5,983 nucleotides of DNA from assembly GCA_030044105.1 (NCBI GenBank), contig JASHWL010000070.1:1-5983 (forward strand), read 5' to 3'. Position 1 is the stretch's first letter. Each line of letters opens with the position of its first letter. Shown in pieces: positions 1 to 4,693 of this stretch. Source of the stretch: Thermoplasmata archaeon. Its GTDB lineage: Archaea > Thermoplasmatota > Thermoplasmata > Lutacidiplasmatales > UBA184. A program made the position numbers and the translations under genes. The notes under the pieces are model-generated. The model was not told the origin of the DNA. It saw nothing but the letters and a program-made list of their open reading frames with translations, and did not search any database.

Positions 1-432
1 GATGAGCGAGTTCTCGTGGCCCGCGAGCTCGAGCCCGTCGAGGAACGGCTGGATCCGCTCGCGGCGCGTCGCGGGCGCGAGGTCGTACATGTCGGCGACG
101 AAATCGAGGTACTCCGCGCCGGTCAGGAACTCGTAGAGCGACGGGGACTCGGGCACGTAGCCGATCTCCCGGCGGACGGCGACCGGGTCGGTCTGGACGT
201 CCTGCCCGAAGACGTACACGTGACCCGCGTCGGGGCGCACCAGCCCGAGCACCGCCTTCATCGCGGTCGACTTCCCGGCGCCGTTCGGGCCGAGGAGCCC
301 GACGATCTCGCCCGGCCCGACCGAGAAGGAGACCTCGCGGAGCGCGGCGGTCGGCCCGTATGACTTCGAGACGGCCGCGAAGTCCAGCGCGGCCGCCGAG
401 CCGAGCGGGCCCGAGGTCGGAAGGCTCGCCAT
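1..432 (-). CDS. ABC transporter ATP-binding protein, N-terminal part (runs off the left edge)
   Basis: This is the nucleotide-binding subunit of an ABC transporter, hydrolysing ATP on the cytoplasmic side to drive a membrane permease that is not in the window. The 144 visible residues contain a perfect Walker A, GPNGAGKST (48-56), preceded by the usual LREVSFSVGPGEIVGLL strand pair. The Q-loop region reads IGYVPESPSLYEFLTG (90-105), with Glu where many families have Gln. That 'PE' form is common in ABC-2-type export ATPases (CcmA/NatA/DrrA-like), so an exporter is more likely than an importer. The signature, Walker B and switch His lie beyond the edge. The ATG at 432 is chosen because a TATA-like box sits about 30 bases upstream, giving a leaderless mRNA. 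It follows the winged-helix gene by 45 bases but has its own promoter. Family assignment is firm; the substrate is unknown. Confidence 0.95.
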   Translation of the reverse strand, partial: MASLPTSGPLGSAAALDFAAVSKSYGPTAALREVSFSVGPGEIVGLLGPNGAGKSTAMKAVLGLVRPDAGHVYVFGQDVQTDPVAVRREIGYVPESPSLYEFLTGAEYLDFVADMYDLAPATRRERIQPFLDGLELAGHENSLI

Positions 433-457
433 CGGGCGGCCCGAGCCGGCCGCGGCC

Positions 458-465
458 CTAAATAG
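458..465 (-). promoter_or_regulatory. TATA-like box of the ABC ATPase gene
   Basis: On the minus strand the box reads CTATTTAG, an AT island in GC-rich surroundings, centred about 30 bases before the ATG at 432. At archaeal TATA-to-start spacing, transcription would begin within a few bases of the ATG, so the mRNA would be essentially leaderless. No bacterial-type -10 hexamer or Shine-Dalgarno sequence is visible between box and start. Confidence 0.6.
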
Positions 466-477
466 ACCGCGACCGCG

Positions 478-1080
478 CTAGTTCTCGAGCGGCCCGACGA
501 TCGGCCGCACCGTATCGGCGCGGAACAGGGCCACGGTCGGGGTCGTCGGCGCGCCGGACCGGAGCGCCTCGAGCGCGTGGGCGAGGACCTCGTAGGCGGC
601 GTCCTCCGCCTCGCCCGGACCGGCGTCGCCCGGCACGAACACCTCGAGCCGGCCGGCCCGGACCCCGAGCAGCACGTACCCGGAGCCGTCCCGACGCGCC
701 CAGGCGAGCAAGGGTCCGCGGCCGCCCTCGATCACGCCCACCCAGCGGAGGCTCCCGAACCATCGTCCCGAGAGGCGGCCGACGACCGAGTCGTGCGTCG
801 TCCCCAGCGGGAGCTCGACGCGGGCGAGGGGCCGGAGATCGTCGGTGAGCGCCGGGGCCGCGGGCATCTCGGGCGCGAGCGCGCGGTAGCCCCCCGCGGC
901 GTGCTCGATCAATCCCTCGCGTTCGAGCCGCCGCAGCGAGCGCGCGAGGGCCTCGGGGTGGGCGCCCAGCGCCCGACGGAGGCCGCTGAAGGCGATGCGG
1001 CCATGGAGTTCGTGGAGCGTGACGATGACCCGGTCGTCGAGCCGCCCGGTGACCGTCGGGTCCTCCTTCGCTCCGGACAT
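478..1080 (-). CDS. Winged-helix transcriptional regulator with uncharacterised C-terminal domain
   Basis: A predicted DNA-binding regulator of 200 residues. Residues 14-66 form a winged helix-turn-helix: a first helix (DDRVIVTLHELHG), a second (FSGLRRALGA), a recognition helix (HPEALARSLRRLEREGLI) and a wing (EHAAGGYRA), as in ArsR/MarR/PadR-like folds. Residues 71-82 are an Ala/Pro linker. Residues 84-175 look like an alpha/beta domain (RVELPLGTTHDS, WVGVIEGGRG, YVLLGVRAGRLEVFVP, then a helix ending AHALEALRSG) that I do not recognise; it may sense a ligand or mediate dimerisation. The ATG at 1080 is chosen over longer in-frame starts because a TATA-like box lies 27 bases upstream and the N-terminal extension would cross the promoter region. 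It is divergent from the 85-residue/HtrA unit, the usual geometry of a local regulator, but its targets are unproven. Confidence 0.85.
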   Translation of the reverse strand: MSGAKEDPTVTGRLDDRVIVTLHELHGRIAFSGLRRALGAHPEALARSLRRLEREGLIEHAAGGYRALAPEMPAAPALTDDLRPLARVELPLGTTHDSVVGRLSGRWFGSLRWVGVIEGGRGPLLAWARRDGSGYVLLGVRAGRLEVFVPGDAGPGEAEDAAYEVLAHALEALRSGAPTTPTVALFRADTVRPIVGPLEN

Positions 1081-1103
1081 CGGGCACTCTAGCGGCCGGA
1101 CCC

Positions 1104-1111
1104 GATTTAAC
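1104..1111 (-). promoter_or_regulatory. TATA-like box of the winged-helix regulator gene
   Basis: The minus strand reads GTTAAATC, centred 27 bases upstream of the ATG at 1080. This is the clearest leaderless arrangement in the window: a box at standard archaeal distance with the first transcribed bases coinciding with the start codon. No Shine-Dalgarno sequence is present. Confidence 0.65.
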
Positions 1112-1197
1112 CCGTCGCTTACGCGCTCGCCACCGCACCGGCGGGGCGGGCCAGGGGCGCGGTCCCCGGCGTGTGACCGGCTCGGCCTCGACCCGCT

Positions 1198-1205
1198 CAA
1201 TATCC
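1198..1205 (+). promoter_or_regulatory. Possible TATA-like box of the 85-aa protein / HtrA unit
   Basis: CAATATCC is the only AT-rich stretch on the plus strand ahead of the ATG at 1257. Archaeal spacing would put the transcript start near 1225-1231, leaving a 5' leader of roughly 26-32 bases. The leader has only a weak purine tract (GAAGAAGAGAA) before the ATG, not a clean Shine-Dalgarno sequence, so this assignment is less certain than for the leaderless genes. Confidence 0.4.
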
Positions 1206-1256
1206 TCGACCCCGCCGTACGTCGCTCGGACCGAACGAGGCCCGAAGAAGAGAACC

Positions 1257-1514
1257 ATGACGCACCGGGACCACGAAGGATTCGGAGAGGAACACGGACA
1301 CTACGGCCCGTGGGTGTGGTCGGCGTACCGCGCCTACAACGAGCTGCTGCGGGAGAAGCTGAAGAAGCGGTTCGACGCGCGCGAGGGGCCCTGGCTCGAC
1401 CAGGTCGCCGAGGTGCTCGTCGAGATCGTCGACGCCCGCTGGCAGGGCGGCCGCAAGAAGGAGAAGGAGCTCGAGGCGCTGTACGGCAAGCTCTCGGCGC
1501 TCCTGGAGGAGTAG
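1257..1514 (+). CDS. Small helical protein with His-rich N-terminus (85 aa), function unknown
   Basis: I do not recognise this 85-residue protein. The N-terminal 15 residues are polar and hold four histidines (H3, H6, H13, H15) mixed with acidic residues, which might bind metal. An aromatic stretch follows (GPWVWSAYRAY, 17-27), then strongly charged amphipathic helices: NELLREKLKKRF (28-39), DQVAEVLVEIVDARW (48-62) and KKEKELEALYGKLSALL (67-83), the last with coiled-coil-like heptads. There is no signal peptide or membrane segment. The ATG at 1257 is preferred to the GTG at 1173, which would add 28 low-complexity residues spanning the likely promoter. It is the first gene of a tight unit ending in the HtrA-type protease, 111 bases downstream, suggesting shared regulation and perhaps a partner or adaptor role; that role is inference. 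Confidence 0.72.
   Translation: MTHRDHEGFGEEHGHYGPWVWSAYRAYNELLREKLKKRFDAREGPWLDQVAEVLVEIVDARWQGGRKKEKELEALYGKLSALLEE
1505..1511 (+). promoter_or_regulatory. Possible Shine-Dalgarno sequence of the 32-aa ORF
   Basis: GGAGGAG lies inside the last codons of the 85-residue gene, 7 bases before an ATG at 1519. The spacing is right for a ribosome binding site. However, the same bases encode the Glu-Glu C-terminus, so the match may simply be coding sequence. Confidence 0.35.
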
Positions 1515-1518
1515 GGCG

Positions 1519-1617
1519 ATGGACGCTCCGTTCCCGCTCCCGCTCGAGCCGCTGCCGATCTCGCCACCGGCGGGCCCCCGTCCGCTGCGCCACCGGGCCG
1601 GGGCCCGGTCGGCCTAG
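1519..1617 (+). CDS. Possible small proline-rich ORF (32 aa)
   Basis: An ATG 4 bases after the stop of the 85-residue gene opens a 32-residue frame that begins MDAPFPLPLEPLPISPPAG and ends in an Arg/Ala-rich tail. Its stop TAG shares its last base with the Shine-Dalgarno sequence of the HtrA gene. In its favour are the GGAGGAG at good spacing and the way it fills the gap between two co-directional genes, as a translationally coupled gene would. Against it are its length, the low-complexity composition that any GC-rich frame can give, and no recognised relatives. It may be no more than a spacer. Confidence 0.3.
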   Translation: MDAPFPLPLEPLPISPPAGPRPLRHRAGARSA

Positions 1618-1622
1618 GAGGG
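1617..1622 (+). promoter_or_regulatory. Shine-Dalgarno sequence of the HtrA-type protease gene
   Basis: GGAGGG, with its last base 3 bases before the ATG at 1626 (GGAGG core 4 bases before), is a strong ribosome binding site. It fixes the protease start and contrasts with the leaderless genes, supporting translation from within a longer transcript that begins upstream of the 85-residue gene. Confidence 0.75.
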
Positions 1623-1625
1623 ACG

Positions 1626-2594
1626 ATGTCGATCCCGCTCACTGACCTCGAGGGTCGCATCACCGCCGCGATCGCCGCGGTGGGCCCGTCCGTCGTCTCC
1701 GTCGAGAGCCTCCGGCTCCAGCGGCGCAGCCGCTGGGGCGAGCCGTGGGGCGCCCAGGCGCAGGCGACGGCGTTCGTCATCGACCCCGCCGGCTACCTCG
1801 TCACGAACCAGCACGTGGTCGAGGGCGCCGCCCGCCTCAAGGTGACGCTCCCCGACGGCCGCGAGCTGGCGGGCGAGGTCGTCGGCGGCGACGCCGTCAC
1901 CGACATCGCGCTGGTCAAGGTCGACGCCCCCGGTCTCGCCGCCGCCCGCCTGGGCCGCTCGGAGGATCTCCGCGTCGGCCAGATGGTGCTCGCGATCGGG
2001 AACACCCTCGGCCTCCCCGGCGGGCCGACGGTCTCGACCGGCGTGGTGAGCGCGCTCGGCCGGCCCCTCCCCGGCTCCGACTTCGTCTTCGAGGGGCTCA
2101 TCCAGACCGACGCGGCGATCAACCCCGGCAACAGCGGCGGCCCGCTCGTGGACCTCTCGGGCGGCGTCATCGGCGTGAACACCGCGATGATCCCGTTCGC
2201 CCAGGGCGTCGGCTTCGCGATCCCGATCCACGCGGTCGCCCGGATCGCCGACGAGCTGCGCTCGAAGGGCCGGGTCGTCCGGCCGTGGATGGGCGTGACG
2301 GTCGCGGAGCTGCGGCCCGAGATCGCGCACCGGTACGGCCTCGCGCCGAACTCGGGGCTCCTCGTGGGCGAGGTCGTCCCCCGCTCGCCCGCGCACAAGG
2401 CCGGCCTCAAGGCCGGCGACGTCGTGACGCGCGTCGGGCCGACCGAGGTGCACAGCGTGCGCGACCTGGTCGGGGCGCTCTCGAACTTCCCGGTCGGCGC
2501 GGACGTCACCATCGGCTACCTCCGGCGCGGCACCGCGTACGCGACCAGCGTGCCCCTGCAGGAGACCCCGGAAGAGGCCGCAACCCCGGAGTGA
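1626..2594 (+). CDS. HtrA/Deg-type trypsin-like serine protease with one PDZ domain, no signal peptide
   Basis: A serine endopeptidase of the HtrA/DegP/DegS family (protein quality control), 322 residues. The protease domain spans about 10-215. The catalytic triad is visible: H63 in TNQHVV, D93 in TDIALVKV and S170 in NPGNSGGPL, followed by the family's GVGFAIPI (194-201). One PDZ domain covers about 221-312 (WMGVTVAEL, SGLLVGEVVPRSPAHKAGLKAGD), normally used for substrate or C-terminus recognition and allosteric activation. The N-terminus (MSIPLTDLEGRITAAI) has neither signal peptide nor transmembrane helix, so the protein appears cytosolic, whereas most bacterial HtrAs are exported or anchored. 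The usual Gly-Ser-Gly before the first strand (GSGFII) is replaced by Ala-Thr-Ala (ATAFVI, 47-52). A strong Shine-Dalgarno sequence fixes the start. It is the last gene of the unit starting at 1257. Family assignment is secure; location and substrate are not. Confidence 0.95.
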   Translation: MSIPLTDLEGRITAAIAAVGPSVVSVESLRLQRRSRWGEPWGAQAQATAFVIDPAGYLVTNQHVVEGAARLKVTLPDGRELAGEVVGGDAVTDIALVKVDAPGLAAARLGRSEDLRVGQMVLAIGNTLGLPGGPTVSTGVVSALGRPLPGSDFVFEGLIQTDAAINPGNSGGPLVDLSGGVIGVNTAMIPFAQGVGFAIPIHAVARIADELRSKGRVVRPWMGVTVAELRPEIAHRYGLAPNSGLLVGEVVPRSPAHKAGLKAGDVVTRVGPTEVHSVRDLVGALSNFPVGADVTIGYLRRGTAYATSVPLQETPEEAATPE

Positions 2595-2609
2595 ACCCGT
2601 TCCCGCGCC

Positions 2610-2630
2610 GTCGGCCGGTCTCCGGCCGGC
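2610..2630 (+). repeat. GC-rich hairpin after the HtrA-type gene
   Basis: The arms GTCGGCCGG and CCGGCCGGC flank a TCT loop, giving nine pairs including one G-T. It begins 16 bases after the stop codon. No T-run follows, so it is not a typical archaeal or bacterial terminator. It could protect the 3' end of the mRNA or be incidental in GC-rich DNA. A separate 10-base palindrome, CCGGCGCCGG, lies at 2639-2648 just ahead of the next promoter. Confidence 0.35.
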
Positions 2631-2654
2631 GGCGTTCCCCGGCGCCGGCCGCCG

Positions 2655-2670
2655 AATCTAAGTGCTAGCG
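2655..2670 (+). promoter_or_regulatory. Probable promoter of the GyrI-like gene
   Basis: The stretch AATCTAAGTGCTAGCG is the only AT-enriched segment between the HtrA-type stop and the GTG at 2694. AATCTAAG is centred about 35 bases and TGCTAGCG about 27 bases before the start; either could act as the TATA box, giving a leader of zero to about nine bases. No Shine-Dalgarno sequence is visible, fitting a leaderless or nearly leaderless transcript. Confidence 0.5.
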
Positions 2671-2693
2671 CCGCCTCCCGGCTCGGGGCGCCC

Positions 2694-3146
2694 GTGCAGG
2701 TCGAGTTCCGCATGAAGCGCGTGCCCGCCGTCCGCGTGGCGACGCTCGCATGGAAGGGGCCGTGGAGCGAGCGGAAGATCCGCGCCCAGTTCGACCGCGT
2801 GGCCGCATGGGCTCGCGCGCGGGGGCTGCGGACCGGCCAGTGGATCTTCCGCGAGCCGGGAACGCGCAGCTGGCAGGTCGCGATCGAGATCCGGGGCGCC
2901 GCGCGCTCCGAGGGCCCGATCCGCGTGCGGACCTGGCCGGCCGCCACGGTCGCGAGCGTCGTGTTCGATCCGGACCTGGTCTCGCCGGCGGTCGTCTACC
3001 ACGGCGTCACCGACTGGCTGCGCTGGCGCAAGCGTGACCGGACGATCCGGTCCGTCGGCACCTACCGCGAGGTGTACCGGACCGACCCGTGGCGCGTCGC
3101 GGCGGCGTGGGCCCGGACCGACGTGCAGGTCGTCGTCCGCCGGTAG
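2694..3146 (+). CDS. GyrI-like / AraC effector-binding (SOUL-type fold) domain protein
   Basis: A stand-alone ligand-binding domain of the GyrI-like family (150 residues, normal for a single domain). These domains bind hydrophobic or cationic small molecules in multidrug-sensing regulators such as BmrR, and occur alone in SbmC/GyrI-like proteins. Family hallmarks in order: VEFRMKRVPAVRVATLAWKG (3-22), SERKIRAQFDRVAAWARARGL (25-45), a middle strand pair (WQVAIEIRG, 60-68), VYHGVTDWLRWRKR (101-114) and TYREVYRTDP (123-132). E125 in REVY corresponds to the acidic residue used for ligand contact in the family. There is no DNA-binding domain, so it is probably not a regulator by itself; scavenging or hydrolysing a toxic small molecule is one possibility. 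GTG at 2694 is favoured by promoter spacing; the ATG at 2712 would clip the first strand. It converges with the next gene across 9 bases. Confidence 0.85.
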   Translation: MQVEFRMKRVPAVRVATLAWKGPWSERKIRAQFDRVAAWARARGLRTGQWIFREPGTRSWQVAIEIRGAARSEGPIRVRTWPAATVASVVFDPDLVSPAVVYHGVTDWLRWRKRDRTIRSVGTYREVYRTDPWRVAAAWARTDVQVVVRR

Positions 3147-3155
3147 CCGCGCGCC

Positions 3156-3884
3156 TCAGGTCGATCCGAGCGCGGTCCGCGTGCGATTGCTGCCGGCCAG
3201 CGCGAGGGCCGGGGCGAGGATCGCGAAGATCGGGGCGAGCAGGATGAGGTAGCCCAGGTCCGGGATCGTGATGAGCAGCCCGACGAACGGGGCGAGCAGG
3301 ATCAGCAGCAGCAGCGTGTAGAACACCGCGGACCCGCGGAGCGCACCGGCGTGGAACCGGCTCCCCGCGAGGAACAGGCCCAGCACGATGCCGAGGCCGC
3401 CCAGCCATCCGAGCACGAACCCGATCGTGCCCGTGATCGCGCCGAACGGCTGGCCGCTCTCCAGGCAGGAGAGCGCGTGGCTCGGCTTGCCGTGCGCGCA
3501 GGCCAGCAGGCTCGCGGAGTTGCCGATCACGATCGCTGCCGTCACCAGGAGCAGCAGGAACCCGAGCGAGCCGATGATGCAGAGCACCGAGGCGGCGACG
3601 AAGCGCCGATCGACCTTCCGCAGCGCGGAGAAGCTGCGCCGGTAGAAGAACAGCGACAAGAGGAGGAGGAGCGCGCCCACGAGCACCAGGATGCTCGTCG
3701 ACTGGACCAGCGTGGAGCTGAAGGTGAAGTAGCCGCCGGGATGCTCGGCCACCAGGAAGAGGAAGGCGAGCGGGAGCACGATCGCGCAGAGCGCGCCCGC
3801 GAACCCGAGCCCGGCGCCGATGCCGAGCCGTCCCACGCCCTTCTGATCGAGCACTTGGGTCTGCGTCGCGGGGGGTTGTGCCAC
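3156..3884 (-). CDS. Six-helix integral membrane protein, function unknown (possibly DUF973-like)
   Basis: A multi-pass membrane protein of 242 residues from the chosen GTG at 3884. Hydrophobic segments fall at about 19-45, 61-81, 95-121, 149-172, 182-204 and 211-231, giving six predicted helices. A basic loop, FFYRRSFSALRKVDRRFV (about 79-96), sits between helices 2 and 3 and is probably cytoplasmic. The loop between helices 3 and 4 holds two cysteines (about C128 and C140, in ACAHGK and LSCLES) that could form an extracellular disulfide. Topology and length recall the archaeal DUF973 membrane proteins, but I claim this only as a resemblance. The longer start, GTG at 3911, is rejected because it lies only about 14 bases from the TATA-like box, whereas 3884 has a GGGAGG ahead of it. 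No transport or enzyme motif is visible. Confidence 0.82.
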   Translation of the reverse strand: MAQPPATQTQVLDQKGVGRLGIGAGLGFAGALCAIVLPLAFLFLVAEHPGGYFTFSSTLVQSTSILVLVGALLLLLSLFFYRRSFSALRKVDRRFVAASVLCIIGSLGFLLLLVTAAIVIGNSASLLACAHGKPSHALSCLESGQPFGAITGTIGFVLGWLGGLGIVLGLFLAGSRFHAGALRGSAVFYTLLLLILLAPFVGLLITIPDLGYLILLAPIFAILAPALALAGSNRTRTALGST

Positions 3885-3894
3885 GGTCGGTCCG

Positions 3895-3900
3895 CCTCCC
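3895..3900 (-). promoter_or_regulatory. Shine-Dalgarno sequence deciding the start of the membrane protein
   Basis: GGGAGG on the minus strand lies 10 bases before the GTG at 3884. Spacing is slightly long but usable. It lies close to the transcript start predicted from the TATA-like box upstream, so it would be at the very 5' end of a short leader. Confidence 0.45.
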
Positions 3901-3920
3901 GGGCCGGGCACCCCGTGCCG

Positions 3921-3929
3921 AGATATGTA
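3921..3929 (-). promoter_or_regulatory. TATA-like box of the membrane protein gene
   Basis: The minus strand reads TACATATCT, centred near 3925. Archaeal spacing places the transcript start around 3896-3900, 12-16 bases before the GTG at 3884. This excludes translation from the GTG at 3911, which would lie upstream of the transcript start. Confidence 0.55.
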
Positions 3930-3951
3930 CTCTCCGCGGAACGGGGCGGGC

Positions 3952-4590
3952 TCAGCGACGCGGGGCCGCCGCGTAGCGGTACTCCGTGACGCGCGAGCGG
4001 AGCACCGGGACGCGCTCGCGGAGGGCCCGTGCGACGGCCGTGAGGTCGCGCTCGGAGAACACCCCCCGGAGATCGACCGACAGGGAGTGGCCGCGCTCGC
4101 GGTGCACCCGGCGGACGGTGAGGTCGGCCTGCATCCGGGCCGGGCCGGAAAGGCGCACGGAGAATTCGTGCGCGTTGGCCTGCGGCCGCCACGCGTCGCT
4201 CGCGAGGGCGCGGAGCAGGTGGCCCACCGGTTCGGCGATCGAGCGGTGGGTCGGCTCCGGGAGCGGCAGCCAACCGCCGGGCTGGATCTCCCAGTGATCG
4301 ACCCGGTTGAAGCCCCGGGACGCGAACGCGTGCAGCGCCCCGGCCGCGAGCCGGAGGAGGTCCGCCCCCTCGACGACGGAGCGCTCGCGGAACAGCTGCT
4401 CGAACTGGCGGAGGATCGGGACCTTCGGCTCCTCGAACCGCTCGTGCCGCAGGTCGACCTCGAGGTGGACGTGCGCGAGCGTGTGCGGCTTCTTCGCGCG
4501 GCGCGTGCCCGCCGCCGCGATCGGCCAATCGACGATCGAGACGGGACCGGTGAGATCCGGCGCGGAGGTGGGGAGCGGCGAGGGGGCCAT
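3952..4590 (-). CDS. Protein of unknown function (212 aa)
   Basis: I do not recognise this protein. It has no signal peptide or membrane helix and is rich in Arg, His and Trp. Sequence cues suggest a mixed alpha/beta protein: strands near 17-22 (VSIVDW) and 38-48 (LAHVHLEVDLR), a long amphipathic stretch 54-93 (EPKVPILRQFEQLFRERSVV onward), a Trp/Pro-rich middle (DHWEIQPGGWLPLPEP, 98-113), a His-bearing strand (NAHEFSVRLSG, 139-149), and a C-terminal strand pair and helix (LTVRRVHRER, LSVDLRGVFS, LTAVARALRERVPVL). Charged strands recur in both halves (HVHLEVDLRHERF and SLSVDLRGVFSERDL), which might be an internal duplication. ATG at 4590 is supported by a TATA-like box about 31 bases upstream. 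It is divergent from the methyltransferase gene with 103 bases between, so the two may share control. No function is proposed. Confidence 0.78.
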   Translation of the reverse strand: MAPSPLPTSAPDLTGPVSIVDWPIAAAGTRRAKKPHTLAHVHLEVDLRHERFEEPKVPILRQFEQLFRERSVVEGADLLRLAAGALHAFASRGFNRVDHWEIQPGGWLPLPEPTHRSIAEPVGHLLRALASDAWRPQANAHEFSVRLSGPARMQADLTVRRVHRERGHSLSVDLRGVFSERDLTAVARALRERVPVLRSRVTEYRYAAAPRR

Positions 4591-4604
4591 GACCGGCCCC
4601 CCGC

Positions 4605-4616
4605 AGCGGGCCCGCT
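4605..4616. promoter_or_regulatory. Perfect 12-base palindrome in the divergent promoter region (candidate operator)
   Basis: AGCGGGCCCGCT equals its own reverse complement. It sits between the TATA-like box (4618-4626) and the start (4590) of the 212-residue protein gene, where a bound dimeric repressor would block transcription initiation. GC-rich sequence makes such palindromes fairly likely by chance, so the role is tentative. Confidence 0.35.
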
Positions 4617-4617
4617 T

Positions 4618-4626
4618 CGTTAAGCC
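4618..4626 (-). promoter_or_regulatory. TATA-like box of the 212-aa protein gene
   Basis: The minus strand reads GGCTTAACG, centred about 31 bases before the ATG at 4590. A leaderless or near-leaderless transcript is expected; no Shine-Dalgarno sequence precedes the ATG. Confidence 0.55.
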
Positions 4627-4664
4627 TGCGGGAGGGGCGGTCGGCCGCCCGCGGCGCCCGCGGC

Positions 4665-4672
4665 CCTTAAGG
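4665..4672 (+). promoter_or_regulatory. TATA-like box of the methyltransferase gene
   Basis: CCTTAAGG is centred about 26 bases before the GTG at 4694, so the transcript should start at or next to the GTG. Two copies of CCGCGG (4649-4654 and 4658-4663) lie immediately upstream, at the position of the archaeal BRE or a regulator site. Confidence 0.6.
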
Positions 4673-4693
4673 CGCGGGACTCCTCGACGCGAC

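Noticed and set aside
16..363. Plus-strand frame opposite the ABC ATPase.
   Set aside because: The minus strand encodes a perfect Walker A there; the plus-strand product has no recognisable features.
1173..1256. Upstream GTG start at 1173 for the 85-residue protein.
   Set aside because: The extra 28 residues are Ser/Arg/Thr-rich filler and would span the likely TATA-like box at 1198-1205.
458..1258. Second minus-strand frame overlapping the winged-helix gene.
   Set aside because: It is Arg/Pro/Gly-rich without recognisable motifs; the overlapping frame has a clear winged helix and a promoter at the right distance.
1081..1593. N-terminal extension of the winged-helix gene to a start near 1593.
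   Set aside because: The added residues are low-complexity, run antisense through the 85-residue gene and cross both promoters; the TATA-like box at 1104-1111 fits the ATG at 1080.
1614..2453. Long open frame on the minus strand opposite the HtrA-type protease (279 residues).
   Set aside because: It is the antisense shadow of a gene with an intact catalytic triad and PDZ domain. Its composition (Arg, Ala, Asp, His) is what GC-rich antisense frames give, and no domain is visible.
3143..3160. Terminators in the two 9-base convergent gaps (3147-3155 and 5282-5290).
   Set aside because: No T-run or convincing hairpin is present in either gap or just beyond; termination signals must lie inside the facing genes or be of a kind I cannot see.
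4307..4693. N-terminal extension of the methyltransferase back to 4307.
   Set aside because: It overlaps the divergent 212-residue gene and the shared promoter region; the methyltransferase domain begins immediately after the GTG at 4694, which has its own TATA-like box.
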